Positions 25,079 to 33,539 of a stretch of 64,000 nt of DNA are shown here, piece after piece. The stretch is from the NCBI RefSeq assembly GCF_011745145.1, contig NZ_CP050191.1:3382704-3446703 (forward strand). The letters are read 5' to 3'. The stretch is from Mycobacterium sp. DL440 (GTDB lineage Bacteria; Actinomycetota; Actinomycetes; Mycobacteriales; Mycobacteriaceae). The translations under genes and the position numbers were made by a program. Below the pieces are notes generated by a model, which saw only the letters and a list, made by a program, of their open reading frames with translations, was not told the origin of the DNA and did not search any database. Position 1 is the stretch's first letter, and each line of letters opens with the position of its first letter.

Positions 25079-27238
25079 ATGTCGCTGGCGGAGAAATTTG
25101 CTGCCGTTGTTGCCATCTCGACCGTAATCGTCGGCGGCGGTGCTGTACCGATCACACACGCCGACCCCGCGGCTCCGCACGCAGCCGATAGCGATGGCTA
25201 CTACCAGCCGTATTCGAATGATTTCACCGGCATGGAGGGCGCCTGGACGGCCGAGAAGGACGGCCCGCAACCGCACTCCGCGGTGCACATCGACTGGGAT
25301 GTTCCGATCACCATGAGCGACGGCGTGGTTTTGAAGGCCAACGTCTACCGGCCGATGGACAACGGGGTGGTGGTCACCGACCCGCTGCCCACCGTGCTCA
25401 ACGCAACGCCGTACACCAAATGGATGATGGCGATCGGCACCAAGCTGATGAACGCCCCGGGTATCCAGGATGGCATCTTGCGCGGCATCGGCAGCCTGGA
25501 AAGCTCCGACCCCGCCCTCAAGAACCTGATGCAGCTGATGCAGACGATGGATGGCGGCATGACCCAGGTCATGATGGCCGACAAACAGCTGATCAAGAGC
25601 GGCTACGTCTGGATCGATCTCGATATCCGAGGTACCGGATTCTCCGATGGGAAATGGCAATTGACCGGTCCTCGGGAGCAGCAGGACACCGTCGAGGTGA
25701 TCGACTGGATCAGCAAGCAGGACTTCAGCGATGGCAAAGTCGCCGCGACGGGCGTGTCCTACGACGCCATCACCGCCTTGCAGGCCGCCTCGCATCGCCC
25801 GCCGGCGCTGAAGGCGGTGTTCGCCGTCGAGCCCGCCACCGACCTCGTGCAGGATGTGGCGCTGCGCGGCGGAGGTATCAACGTCGGCTTCCTGCCGTTC
25901 TGGCTCTGGTTGGTCAACGGACTCAAGCGTGTTCCCGACGTGCAGTCCATGGCATTGGGCACCTACCAGCAGGAGTATCAGAAGTGGATCGACGACCGCG
26001 CCGAAGATCCGACATCGATGTCCGACGCCATGTACACCGCACTGAACGCCCGATCCATGAACGAGGTCTACAACTCCCCCGAAGCGATGATGCTGTACGA
26101 CGCACAAGGCCCGTGGCGCAAGGCAACTCGAACCGATTTGGCCAACATCAACGTGCCGACCATGATCACCGGCGGATGGAGCGACCTGTTCCGGAACGCC
26201 GAATTCCGATCGTTCCAGGATCTGACGGGGCTCAAACCCGGCGAGAAGCAACTGATCATCGGACCGGGCTACCATGTCACCACCACCGGCGGATACGGCA
26301 AACGGGACGCTCCACCGAGGGCGGATGTCCTACAGAAGGCATGGTTCGACCACTGGATCAAGGGCATCGACAATGGAGTGCGGAACCTCGGACCCATCCT
26401 GGAGCACATGCCGGGCGCCCAAGGGTGGCAACGAATTTCGCAGCTGCCACGCCCAGGGATGAGCAATCAGCGGGTGTACCTCCGCAGCGAGAACAGCCAT
26501 ACCGCGGTACGCACCCAGCATGACGGTTCGCTGTCTGCTCAGCCGCCCACCGCGCCCGATCAACTCACCGTCAAAGTCGGTGTGGCCAGCCTGTGTTCGG
26601 ACATCACCAACACCCAATACCTCGGTATCACCGCGATTCTCATGGAGTGCGCCCAAAATGAAAACACGCATGAGATCGACGGCCTGACCTTTACCAGCGA
26701 ACCGGTATCGGTGCCGACGGTGATGTCGGGGCCTGTTGCGGTGCACCTGAATACGCAGCATGAAGGCACCGATGGATTCTGGATGGCCACCGTCAGTGAT
26801 GTCGATGACACCTCGGGTACTTCACTTCCGCTCAGCACCGGCTGGGTGGTGTCGTCAATGCGCCAGGTTGATGAAGCCAGAAGCAAGCGCGGGCCCAACG
26901 GCGATTACGTCGACCCCATCCAAACCCTGGACCTCAAAAGCGGTTACTCCCCCGTCGTCCCGGGTAAGCCCACGACCATCGATTTCGGTACCTACCCGCT
27001 GGATGCGGTGTTGCAGCCGGGACACCGGCTGCGGGTGAGCATCTACAGCAGCAACTATCCGTCGGCGGTACCCCCCATGCCGATGATGATCGCCGCGGGC
27101 CTCACCCCGCCACCGTATGACGTCCGCGACGTGGCACTGCTTTTCGACCGGAGCAATACTTTCTACCCCGAACATCTCAACATCGACCCCGCCGCACCCA
27201 GCTGGGTCAGCGTCCCTACCAGCGACCCCATCGGCTGA
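25079..27238 (+). CDS. Secreted CocE/NonD family hydrolase
   Basis: A 719-aa alpha/beta hydrolase of the X-Pro dipeptidyl-peptidase S15 family. The signal peptide is MSLAEKFAAVVAISTVIVGGG... ending near THADP. The nucleophile elbow is GVSYDAI with Ser227; GGWSDLFRNAEF supplies the acid region and GPGYHVTTTGGYG probably the His. A C-terminal jelly-roll (PepX_C-like) begins near NQRVYLRS. ATG 25079 has GGGGGGAAA upstream; the frame is open earlier to 25010 but without signal character. It follows the GH5 gene by 92 bases in the same direction. It probably cleaves an ester or amide outside the cell. Confidence 0.88.
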   Translation: MSLAEKFAAVVAISTVIVGGGAVPITHADPAAPHAADSDGYYQPYSNDFTGMEGAWTAEKDGPQPHSAVHIDWDVPITMSDGVVLKANVYRPMDNGVVVTDPLPTVLNATPYTKWMMAIGTKLMNAPGIQDGILRGIGSLESSDPALKNLMQLMQTMDGGMTQVMMADKQLIKSGYVWIDLDIRGTGFSDGKWQLTGPREQQDTVEVIDWISKQDFSDGKVAATGVSYDAITALQAASHRPPALKAVFAVEPATDLVQDVALRGGGINVGFLPFWLWLVNGLKRVPDVQSMALGTYQQEYQKWIDDRAEDPTSMSDAMYTALNARSMNEVYNSPEAMMLYDAQGPWRKATRTDLANINVPTMITGGWSDLFRNAEFRSFQDLTGLKPGEKQLIIGPGYHVTTTGGYGKRDAPPRADVLQKAWFDHWIKGIDNGVRNLGPILEHMPGAQGWQRISQLPRPGMSNQRVYLRSENSHTAVRTQHDGSLSAQPPTAPDQLTVKVGVASLCSDITNTQYLGITAILMECAQNENTHEIDGLTFTSEPVSVPTVMSGPVAVHLNTQHEGTDGFWMATVSDVDDTSGTSLPLSTGWVVSSMRQVDEARSKRGPNGDYVDPIQTLDLKSGYSPVVPGKPTTIDFGTYPLDAVLQPGHRLRVSIYSSNYPSAVPPMPMMIAAGLTPPPYDVRDVALLFDRSNTFYPEHLNIDPAAPSWVSVPTSDPIG

Positions 27239-27262
27239 CGGCGGCACACGTAGTTTCGCTGC

Positions 27263-27916
27263 CTACAGAAAAGCTCGATTGCCGTAGCGGTCGAGTGAGA
27301 CGAATTCTCCGACCGGCCGACGTGTCGTCGGCCCGTACTTGCCCTTCGGCCAACCCAACGGGATGACCGCACACGGAGTGACGTTCCACGGCAGGCCCAG
27401 GGCGCGCCTCGCCAACAGCTTGCTCCACAACGGCAAGGTGATCAGCGCTGCGCCCAACCCAGCCGCACGGGCCGCCAGCAAGAGGTTTTGCACCGCGGGA
27501 AAAATAGAACCGTAGGCACTGCTCACCGCCACTGACGGCCAGAGCGGAATGACACCCTTGAGGCAGGCAACGACTACGACAGGGATCTCGTCGAAATGAT
27601 CCGCCTGCCATTGCACCGCCTTCTCGATCCGGAGCATCTGGTCACTCATGTCGCGTACGACGACGCGCTTGTAGATCGGGCCGCCGAACTTCACGGCTCG
27701 GCGATTCAAGCCGCCGAGTTTCGCGACGACTTCGCGGTCCTTGACGACGATGAACTCCCAGTTCTGAGCGTTCGAGCCCGTCGGCGCCTTCATCGCGAGT
27801 TCCAGAATGTGAAGGAGAAGTGCGTCATCGATGGGATCAGCCTTGAGCCGGCGGATCGCCCGTTGAGTACGCATCGCCTCTTCGAGTGGCATGGCCAAGG
27901 CCTCGTGCTGCGTCAT
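27263..27916 (-). CDS. Nitroreductase family FMN oxidoreductase
   Basis: A protein of about 217 aa with the nitroreductase pattern: RTQRAIRRLKADP for FMN phosphate binding, APTGSNAQNWEF, and a C-terminal PLGWPKGKYGPTTRRPV (the usual P-x-G-x-P-x-G-x-x region). It uses FMN to reduce nitro groups or quinones. ATG 27916 (MTQHEALAM) is preferred over GTG 27943. It is convergent with the CocE-type gene, with 24 bases between stops. Confidence 0.88.
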   Translation of the reverse strand: MTQHEALAMPLEEAMRTQRAIRRLKADPIDDALLLHILELAMKAPTGSNAQNWEFIVVKDREVVAKLGGLNRRAVKFGGPIYKRVVVRDMSDQMLRIEKAVQWQADHFDEIPVVVVACLKGVIPLWPSVAVSSAYGSIFPAVQNLLLAARAAGLGAALITLPLWSKLLARRALGLPWNVTPCAVIPLGWPKGKYGPTTRRPVGEFVSLDRYGNRAFL

Positions 27917-28033
27917 GGCCACAATTCCAACACGGCCAATCACATCCAGAGGGCATTCTCGGACGAAGGCTCAGTCGGTCCTAATGACATCAATCCGCAG
28001 ACAATGTCACACAAGTGCCAGTAGAGAGACATT

Positions 28034-28376
28034 GTGGCCGTGACCATGTTTGTAAACGAGCAATCTGGCGCTCTCGTCGATTTCGCCGTCGCGCATTCGC
28101 CGTTCACCGTCCGCAACGTCGAGGCCGGGCTCGAAGTTTCTTACGGTCGAGCTAATAAGCTCATCGGACAGCTCATGGATCTCGGTGCTCTCGACGTAGT
28201 GGACGCGGACGCATACAGGCGCCGATTCTTCGCGCCGCGGGTCCTGGACGTACTGACCGCAGGGGGAACTCGTGACCAACTTCGCCTTCGTCGGCGCCGA
28301 CGCCGACGCCGACAACATCGTGCAGATTCTCAACACGGTGAAGGGAAATGCCGTCCCGGCCGACGGGGTTGCCTGA
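28034..28376 (+). pseudogene. Fic-type C-terminal winged-helix remnant, frameshifted
   Basis: From GTG 28034 about 75 codons (FTVRNVEAGLEVSYGRANKLIGQLMDLGAL...) match the winged helix found at the C-terminus of Fic-family proteins, but no Fic AMPylation domain precedes it. After RVLDVLTAGG (about 28265) the frame becomes arginine-rich nonsense and runs into the channel gene. A sensible reading continues in the +1 frame (GTG 28272 to stop 28374-28376, TNFAFVGADADADNIVQIL). I read this as a broken remnant; a short intact DNA-binding protein is possible. Confidence 0.5.
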
Positions 28377-28391
28377 ACTCGTTGCAGATTT

Positions 28392-29162
28392 GTGTCGCAC
28401 ACTTTTGCGGTGACGACACAGCAGCGGCTCGACAGGTGGGAGGCACGCGCCGAGTGGCCGCTGGCCACGGTGGCAGCGATATTCCTCGCCGCCTACACGG
28501 TGGAAGTCCTGGTCCAGCCATACGGGTTGGCAGCCCGGGTCGTCGAACTCGCGACCCTACTCACCTGGGCGGTGTTCACCGCGGACTATGTGGCCAGGTT
28601 GTATCTGGCCGACAACCGGGTGCACTGGTTCCGCACCCATCTCGTTGACCTGGCGATCGTGGTGCTGCCGCTGCTGCGGCCGTTGCGACTGTTACGCCTG
28701 GTCGTGTTGATCGGCGTGATCCAGAAAGCCGTCGGCCACGCCATCCGCGGCAAGGTCGTGCTCTACACGATCTCCGGCGCGGTCCTGTTGGTGTACGTCG
28801 CATCGCTGGCCGTGCTGCAGGCCGAACGCGGCCAACCCGACGCTCACATCACCAACTTCGGCGATGCGATCTGGTGGGCCATCACCACCATCACCACCGT
28901 CGGCTACGGCGACATGTATCCCGTGACGACAACGGGACGAGTCATCGCCGCGCTGTTGATGATTGGCGGGATCAGCCTGGTCGGTTCGATCACCGCGACG
29001 ATCGCATCGTGGATCGTGCAGACCGTGGCGATAGACGACGCTGCCGCGGCGGCGGTGACGGCGGAGCACATCAACGACCTGCGGGCCGAGATCGCGTCGC
29101 TACGGGACGAACTGCGGAGGGCTCCGGCCATCGAGGGCGCTGGAGGCGACCACCGACCGTGA
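28392..29162 (+). CDS. Voltage-gated-like potassium channel
   Basis: A 256-aa membrane protein with six hydrophobic segments. The selectivity filter TTVGYGD sits in the pore loop (WWAITTITTVGYGDMYPVT). An arginine-bearing segment RPLRLLRLVVLI resembles a voltage-sensor S4. A short cytoplasmic coiled tail (INDLRAEIASLRDELRRA) may help tetramerise. It conducts K+ across the plasma membrane. The start is GTG 28392 or, six codons in, GTG 28410. A 30-bp palindrome immediately follows the stop. Confidence 0.9.
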   Translation: MSHTFAVTTQQRLDRWEARAEWPLATVAAIFLAAYTVEVLVQPYGLAARVVELATLLTWAVFTADYVARLYLADNRVHWFRTHLVDLAIVVLPLLRPLRLLRLVVLIGVIQKAVGHAIRGKVVLYTISGAVLLVYVASLAVLQAERGQPDAHITNFGDAIWWAITTITTVGYGDMYPVTTTGRVIAALLMIGGISLVGSITATIASWIVQTVAIDDAAAAAVTAEHINDLRAEIASLRDELRRAPAIEGAGGDHRP

Positions 29163-29191
29163 ACCCTGGTACCGCATGCGGTACCAGGGTT
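29162..29191. terminator. Perfect 30-bp palindrome, terminator for channel gene and tRNA
   Basis: aaccctggtaccgca followed directly by its exact complement forms a 15+15 palindrome, overlapping the last base of the channel stop codon and 24 bases downstream of the minus-strand tRNA-Leu. It would terminate transcription from both directions. Confidence 0.75.
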
Positions 29192-29215
29192 GGAGATCAC
29201 AGCTGAGTTGAAGAG

Positions 29216-29299
29216 TGCGGGCGGTGGGACTCGAACCCACACGCTCTTTCGAACACGGGCACCTAAAGCCCGGGCGTCTGCCAATTCCGCCACGCCCGC
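29216..29299 (-). tRNA. tRNA-Leu (anticodon UAG)
   Basis: An 84-base cloverleaf on the minus strand. The acceptor stem is GCGGGCG/CGCCCGC. The D arm holds TGGCAGACG. The anticodon stem CGGGC/GCCCG encloses the loop TTTAGGT, giving anticodon UAG. A long variable arm follows, then the T-loop GGTTCGAGTCC. This class II shape is leucine-specific. The CCA end is not encoded. It decodes CUA and CUN codons. Confidence 0.96.
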
Positions 29300-29386
29300 A
29301 GAGCCACGATGCTACATGTCCGGTGACTGCCGAATCTGTCGGTGGGCGCCAATATCGTCGAGACACCCCAGCAAAAAGGATGCACC

Positions 29387-30127
29387 ATGCGGTCGGCCGA
29401 CGAATTCAGCGATGTGCTCCAGCTCATCGCGACTGGCATGAACGACTGCGAGATTTCGCGCCGAACGGGCATACCCCGAAAGACCGTTTGGCAATGGCGC
29501 CGCAAACCCGGGGTAAGGCCGAGATCTACAACCGATTCTTCAGGCCGTTGCACCGTCCATGACTTCTCTGCGCTTCCCGCCAAGGCGTATTGCTACGTCC
29601 TCGGCATGTACCTCGGTGATGGTTGCATCTCTCGAGGAACCCGGACGTGGCACCTGAGGATCACCCTGGACACGAAGTACCCGGGAATCGTCCACGGCTG
29701 CCGTGAAGCCATAGACATCCTCTTGCCCGGGCAGCACGCAGCCGTCGTCCGCCGCAAAGACAACTGCGTCGACGTCGTTCTGTGCTCGAATCATTGGCCA
29801 TGTCTGTTCCCTCAGCACGGTCCGGGCAGGAAGCACACCAGACCAATCCGGCTCGAGCCCTGGCAGCAGGATCTCGTGGACCAAGCCACTGAAGAGTTCG
29901 TGCGCGGCCTGATCCACAGCGACGGTTGCCGGGTGGTCGCGAACGACCGCGGCGTCAAGAGCATCCGATACCATTTCACGAATCACTCGGAGGACATCCT
30001 GAACCTGTTCACCGCGGCGCTGGATCACCTCGGCATCCCGTGGACACGTTCCACCAAGTACGTCGTCTCGATCTACCGCAAGGCCGCGACCGCTCGCCTC
30101 GACGAATTCATCGGCCCCAAGGTCTAG
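29387..30127 (+). CDS. HTH-LAGLIDADG-type protein next to tRNA-Leu
   Basis: A 246-aa protein. Residues 1-45 form a helix-turn-helix (MNDCEISRRTGIPRKTVWQWRR). Two LAGLIDADG-like helices follow: LGMYLGDGCIS and FVRGLIHSDGCRV, each with an acidic residue at the metal position. This resembles free-standing homing endonucleases or their domesticated regulators. ATG 29387 has AAAGGA six bases upstream; the frame opens earlier at 29342 without domain. It lies 88 bases from tRNA-Leu and is convergent with the DUF6882 gene (four-base overlap). Whether cleavage activity persists is unknown. Confidence 0.75.
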   Translation: MRSADEFSDVLQLIATGMNDCEISRRTGIPRKTVWQWRRKPGVRPRSTTDSSGRCTVHDFSALPAKAYCYVLGMYLGDGCISRGTRTWHLRITLDTKYPGIVHGCREAIDILLPGQHAAVVRRKDNCVDVVLCSNHWPCLFPQHGPGRKHTRPIRLEPWQQDLVDQATEEFVRGLIHSDGCRVVANDRGVKSIRYHFTNHSEDILNLFTAALDHLGIPWTRSTKYVVSIYRKAATARLDEFIGPKV

Positions 30128-30822
30128 TCGGACGGTCGCGCCTGACCAGACATGTCGATCAGCCTGTCCTGTTCGTCGAAACGGAACTCGGCATGCCCGT
30201 CGGGCAATGCGATCCGCAGGCCTGCCGGAATCTCGTCGACCTGGACCCCACGCACATCACCCCATGCCCACACGCTGCGGGGCGCGACCGGTAGTGCCTG
30301 TAACGCCTCTCCCACGCTGCGCATCAGACGGGGCACGGTCGGCTCGGGCAACCGCAGCCGATCGTCCGCCAGCACAATTGCGCCGATAGTGGAGCCGTCG
30401 GCGTCGAAGGTGTAGGTGGGCAATTGCCCGAGAAGGAGCGCCGCGACCCCACCCATCCACCACGCGAACTCACGCGGCTCAGCCTCACCGAGTGGAACTT
30501 CTGGGTCACGCAACTCGGCGACTTCGTACTGCTCTCCGAAGTTACGGATCAGTGCGCTGCTCTCGACGATCGAGGGCGGGTAGGCGGAGTTGGCCCATGC
30601 CCACAGCCAGGTGCCAGGTCCCTGCGCCGAGGAGCCGAGCAATTCAGCCCGAGCAACAAATGGGTCGGCTCCGTTCGTCGAGGCCTTCGAGAACACGCCG
30701 GCGCCGAGGTCCAGGCTCCAGTCCCCGTCGTACGGTGAATTTTCGCCGATGAGGTCGGAGAGGTGGGCTTGAGTCTCGGCTTGGACGATCGCGGCATCGA
30801 GAAGCAGGTCATAGAGCAGCAC
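30124..30822 (-). CDS. DUF6882 domain protein
   Basis: A 232-aa soluble protein. The signature GTWLWAWANSAYPP and an AELLGSSAQ stretch before it fit DUF6882, a family of unknown function often found with toxin or immunity genes in actinobacteria. It has many tryptophans (AWWMGG, SVWAWGDVRG) and an acidic surface (DGHAEFRFDEQDRLID). No enzyme motif is visible. Its 3' end overlaps the LAGLIDADG gene by four bases. Confidence 0.7.
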   Translation of the reverse strand: MLLYDLLLDAAIVQAETQAHLSDLIGENSPYDGDWSLDLGAGVFSKASTNGADPFVARAELLGSSAQGPGTWLWAWANSAYPPSIVESSALIRNFGEQYEVAELRDPEVPLGEAEPREFAWWMGGVAALLLGQLPTYTFDADGSTIGAIVLADDRLRLPEPTVPRLMRSVGEALQALPVAPRSVWAWGDVRGVQVDEIPAGLRIALPDGHAEFRFDEQDRLIDMSGQARPSD

Positions 30823-30901
30823 CCGAAAAGCCTAAGTGGCGCTAACCACCCTTCCAGGCACGTATTTTCGACGCCCGCGACCCGCGCCGTACCATGGACG
30901 A

Positions 30902-31282
30902 ATGTCCACTACACGGCGTAGGAGACCAGCCCTCATCGCGCTGGTGTGCCTTGGCGCCGCAGGCTGCCTGGCGCTGGCATGGTGGCAGTGGACGCGTTAC
31001 GAATCCGCCTCCGGCACCTTCCAGAATTTGGGCTACGCCCTGCAGTGGCCGATGTTCGCCGGGTTCTGCTTCTACGCGTACTACAAGTTCGTCCGCTACG
31101 AAGACGCCCCACCGGAGCGCCCCAGCGGCGACGTCACCGAGATTCCCGCGGGCCTGCTGCCCGAACGTCCCAAGGCCGCGGCCACCGACGCCGGCGACCG
31201 CGAACTTTCCGAATACAACGCCTACCTCGCCGAGCTGGCCAAGTCCGACCAGCCCGAGAAGAAAGACAGGACCGATAGATGA
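30902..31282 (+). CDS. lprD: LprD-like membrane/lipoprotein
   Basis: A 126-aa protein resembling M. tuberculosis Rv1343c (LprD). An N-terminal basic stretch MSTTRRRRP precedes a hydrophobic segment with a lipobox-like AAGCLALAWW. A second hydrophobic segment is LQWPMFAGFCFYAYY, then an acidic hydrophilic tail with ERPSGDVTEIP. ATG 30902 gives the right N-terminus. The stop overlaps the next start by four bases (ATGA), as in the Rv1343c-Rv1342c pair. Function unknown. Confidence 0.82.
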   Translation: MSTTRRRRPALIALVCLGAAGCLALAWWQWTRYESASGTFQNLGYALQWPMFAGFCFYAYYKFVRYEDAPPERPSGDVTEIPAGLLPERPKAAATDAGDRELSEYNAYLAELAKSDQPEKKDRTDR

Positions 31283-31641
31283 CCGCACCAGAACCGGGCG
31301 CCGAGGTCACGCCGGCGGTTTCGACTCCTAAGGAGACCCTCCGTAAGGCGCTGCTGGGCTACCGCGTGTTGGCCTGGACGACGGGCATCTGGCTCATCGC
31401 GCTGTGCTACGAGATGGTGCTCAAGTACATCGTGCAGGTGGACAATCCTCCGGGCTGGATCGGCATCGTGCACGGCTGGGTGTACTTCATCTACCTGCTG
31501 TTCACGGCCAACCTCGCAGTCAAGGTTCGCTGGCCCATCGGCAAGACCATCGGCGTGCTGCTCGCGGGCACGATCCCGCTGCTGGGCATCATCGTCGAGC
31601 ACTTCAATACCCTTGATCTCAAGAAGCGCTTCGAACTGTAG
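31279..31641 (+). CDS. DUF3817 membrane protein (Rv1342c-like)
   Basis: A 120-aa integral membrane protein with three hydrophobic helices (YRVLAWTTGIWLIALCYEM, IGIVHGWVYFIYLLFTANL, TIGVLLAGTIPLLGIIVEH). The HGWVY and EHF motifs are typical of DUF3817. Its role is unknown. It is coupled to lprD and ends next to the convergent marR gene. A second DUF3817 protein occurs at 55756-56139. Confidence 0.88.
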   Translation: MTAPEPGAEVTPAVSTPKETLRKALLGYRVLAWTTGIWLIALCYEMVLKYIVQVDNPPGWIGIVHGWVYFIYLLFTANLAVKVRWPIGKTIGVLLAGTIPLLGIIVEHFNTLDLKKRFEL

Positions 31642-32094
31642 CTATCCCATCGAAGCCAACCGCTGAAGCAGCGGCCCGGCTTTGACCAAGGTCGCCACCT
31701 CCTCGTCGGTCATCTGAGCGAACTGTTCGCGGACGCCGGCGGTCCACGCCGCGTCGATCATCTTCTTGTGCTCGGCGGCCCTGGGCGTCACCTGCAGCCG
31801 AATGCAGCGGCGGTCGTGTTCGTCGGGCGCGCGGTCGATCAGGCCCCGCTCAACCAGTTTCCGCACCGTGGTACTCACGTTGCTGGGCTGCAGCGCCAGC
31901 ACATTGGCGGCCTCGGACACACTGATGCCCGGATGGTCGCCCACCGTGCGGATGAGTTCGAACTCCGAGTGTGGCAACGGTTCCAGACCGACTTGCTTCT
32001 CACCGAACCGCCGTAGCGACCAGACCAGCGTCCGTACGGCGGCCGCAGTGTCACGAACATCACGCATCGCCCTGGGTACTCGGGGGGCCGTCAT
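31642..32094 (-). CDS. MarR family transcriptional regulator
   Basis: A 150-aa winged-helix regulator. LPHSEFELIRTVGDHPGISVSEAANVLALQPSNVSTTVRKLVERGLI is the DNA-binding core, and DEHDRRCIRLQVT is the MarR wing. Start ATG 32094 was chosen because upstream open frame to 32760 is antisense to the transporter. It diverges from a Bcr/CflA pump across an AT-rich 51-base gap and probably represses it. Confidence 0.9.
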   Translation of the reverse strand: MTAPRVPRAMRDVRDTAAAVRTLVWSLRRFGEKQVGLEPLPHSEFELIRTVGDHPGISVSEAANVLALQPSNVSTTVRKLVERGLIDRAPDEHDRRCIRLQVTPRAAEHKKMIDAAWTAGVREQFAQMTDEEVATLVKAGPLLQRLASMG

Positions 32095-32108
32095 ATCAGC
32101 TATATTAC

Positions 32109-32122
32109 ATATAACTTTATAT
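32109..32122. promoter_or_regulatory. AT-rich inverted repeat, probable MarR operator
   Basis: atataa-ct-ttatat is an exact inverted repeat in the only strongly AT-rich stretch of the area, between the divergent marR and efflux genes. Position and symmetry fit a MarR dimer site blocking both promoters. Confidence 0.6.
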
Positions 32123-32145
32123 ATAAATCTTGAACCTAAGGTCGC

Positions 32146-33375
32146 ATGAGTACTCAAACCACAAAAACCGAGACGACATCCCAGACACCTGCCTTGCCGC
32201 TGAGCTGGCTGGGTGTGCTGGCCCTGCTGACCGCCGTGGCACCGCTGTCGATCGACATGTATCTGCCCGCCTTCCCGGCAATGGCGGCTGAGTTCGGAAC
32301 ATCGGCCTCCGCCGTTCAGTTCACCCTGACCTCGTTCATGGTGGGCCTGGCCAGCGGGCAGTTGATCATCGGTCCGCTCTCGGACCGATTCGGCAGGCGC
32401 CCACTGATGCTCGCGGGCACCTTCGTGTGCATCCTGGCCGGCGTCGCCTGCGCGGTGGCTCCAAACATCGCCGTACTGACTGCATTCCGCTTCGTGCAGG
32501 GATTCAGCGGCGCAGCCGGCGTGGTGCTGAGCCGTGCTGTCGTGGCCGATCGCGCGCACGGCGCCGTGGCCGCACGGGCGTTCAGCCTGATGATGATCAT
32601 CAACGGTGCCGCACCGGTGCTGGCACCGCTCATCGGTGGATCGCTGATGGGTGTGATCGGCTGGCGCGGAGTCTTCTGGATCCTTGCCGGGCTTGCCGTG
32701 GCGATGTTCATCGGCGTCGTCGCCGTACTCCCCGAGACCCATCCGAAAGACCGTCGTCACACCGGCGGCGTGGCCGCCATGCTCAGCGATGCGCGGTCGG
32801 TGCTGACCAATCGCGGCTACCTCGGCTACACACTGGCGTTCGCGTTCGGCTTCACCGTGATGTTCGCCTACATCGCGGCTTCACCGTTCGTGCTTCAGAA
32901 CGTGCTCGGACTGTCCCCGCTGCACTATTCGTTCGCCTTCGCCGCGAACGCCGCGGGCATCGTCATCATGAATGCCGTCAACGCCAGAATCGTCGGCCGA
33001 TTCGGGCAGCGCCGGCTGCTGCACCTCGGCGTCGGTCTGCTCGTCCTCTTTTCGGCCCTGCTGTTGGTGGACGCGATGCTGGGTCCGGTGCTGTGGGCGT
33101 CGCTGCTGCTGTTGTGGGGTGCGGTCGCGAGCCTCGGCCTGGTAGCCGCCAATGCGACATCGCTGGCACTCGATCAGGTCCGCCATGCGGCGGGCACCGG
33201 TTCTGCGGTATTGGGCGCGTTGCAGTTCGGCCTGGCGGCGGTGGTGTCACCGATCGTCGGGCTCGGCGGGGACCACACCGCGCTGCCCATGGCGGGGGCC
33301 ATGTTGGTCAGTGCCTGCATCGGTGCGGGAGCACTGCTGCTGACTCGCCCGCGTCAGGTTGTTGCCATCGATTGA
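32146..33375 (+). CDS. Bcr/CflA family multidrug efflux MFS transporter
   Basis: A 409-aa, 12-helix exporter. PLSIDMYLPAFP in helix 1, LIIGPLSDRFGRRP in loop 2-3 and RFVQGFSGAAGVVLSRAVVAD in helix 4 are the Bcr/CflA marks. It exports drugs or metabolites with protons. It is divergently arranged with the MarR gene, which suggests ligand-induced expression. A large hairpin follows the stop. Confidence 0.9.
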   Translation: MSTQTTKTETTSQTPALPLSWLGVLALLTAVAPLSIDMYLPAFPAMAAEFGTSASAVQFTLTSFMVGLASGQLIIGPLSDRFGRRPLMLAGTFVCILAGVACAVAPNIAVLTAFRFVQGFSGAAGVVLSRAVVADRAHGAVAARAFSLMMIINGAAPVLAPLIGGSLMGVIGWRGVFWILAGLAVAMFIGVVAVLPETHPKDRRHTGGVAAMLSDARSVLTNRGYLGYTLAFAFGFTVMFAYIAASPFVLQNVLGLSPLHYSFAFAANAAGIVIMNAVNARIVGRFGQRRLLHLGVGLLVLFSALLLVDAMLGPVLWASLLLLWGAVASLGLVAANATSLALDQVRHAAGTGSAVLGALQFGLAAVVSPIVGLGGDHTALPMAGAMLVSACIGAGALLLTRPRQVVAID

Positions 33376-33381
33376 CCCGGT

Positions 33382-33431
33382 TTGTCACGCCAGCGTGGCC
33401 CCCGAGCTTGGGATCCACGCTGGCGTGACAA
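33382..33431. terminator. Hairpin with 17-bp stem between efflux gene and rdgB
   Basis: ttgtcacgccagcgtgg and its exact complement are separated by 16 bases, seven bases after the efflux gene stop. Beyond it, to 33539, related words (cagcgtgacaaacgagc and variants) recur several times, suggesting a short dispersed intergenic repeat. No coding potential is seen in 33432-33539. Confidence 0.7.
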
Positions 33432-33539
33432 CGGCTGGGCCGCAGTCGATTCTGTGCACGCTAACGTGACACTCGAGCGCGACAGCCACTCCAGCGTGAC
33501 AAACGAGCAGTGTGACAAACGCACGCCGTGGCGAGCTGG

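Noticed and set aside
25019-26275. 418-codon minus-strand open frame
   Set aside because: Shadow of the CocE/NonD gene, with His- and Asp-rich noise and no family features.
28275-28648. C-terminal part of a 204-codon plus-strand frame
   Set aside because: Arg-rich, low-complexity translation that overlaps the K+ channel gene out of frame; read instead as the end of a broken gene.
29216-30127. Prophage or integrative element attached at tRNA-Leu
   Set aside because: No integrase, no repeated 3' tRNA end within the window and no phage structural genes were found.
32095-32760. Upstream extension of the MarR frame
   Set aside because: Antisense to the efflux transporter and crosses the AT-rich operator; MarR starts at 32094.
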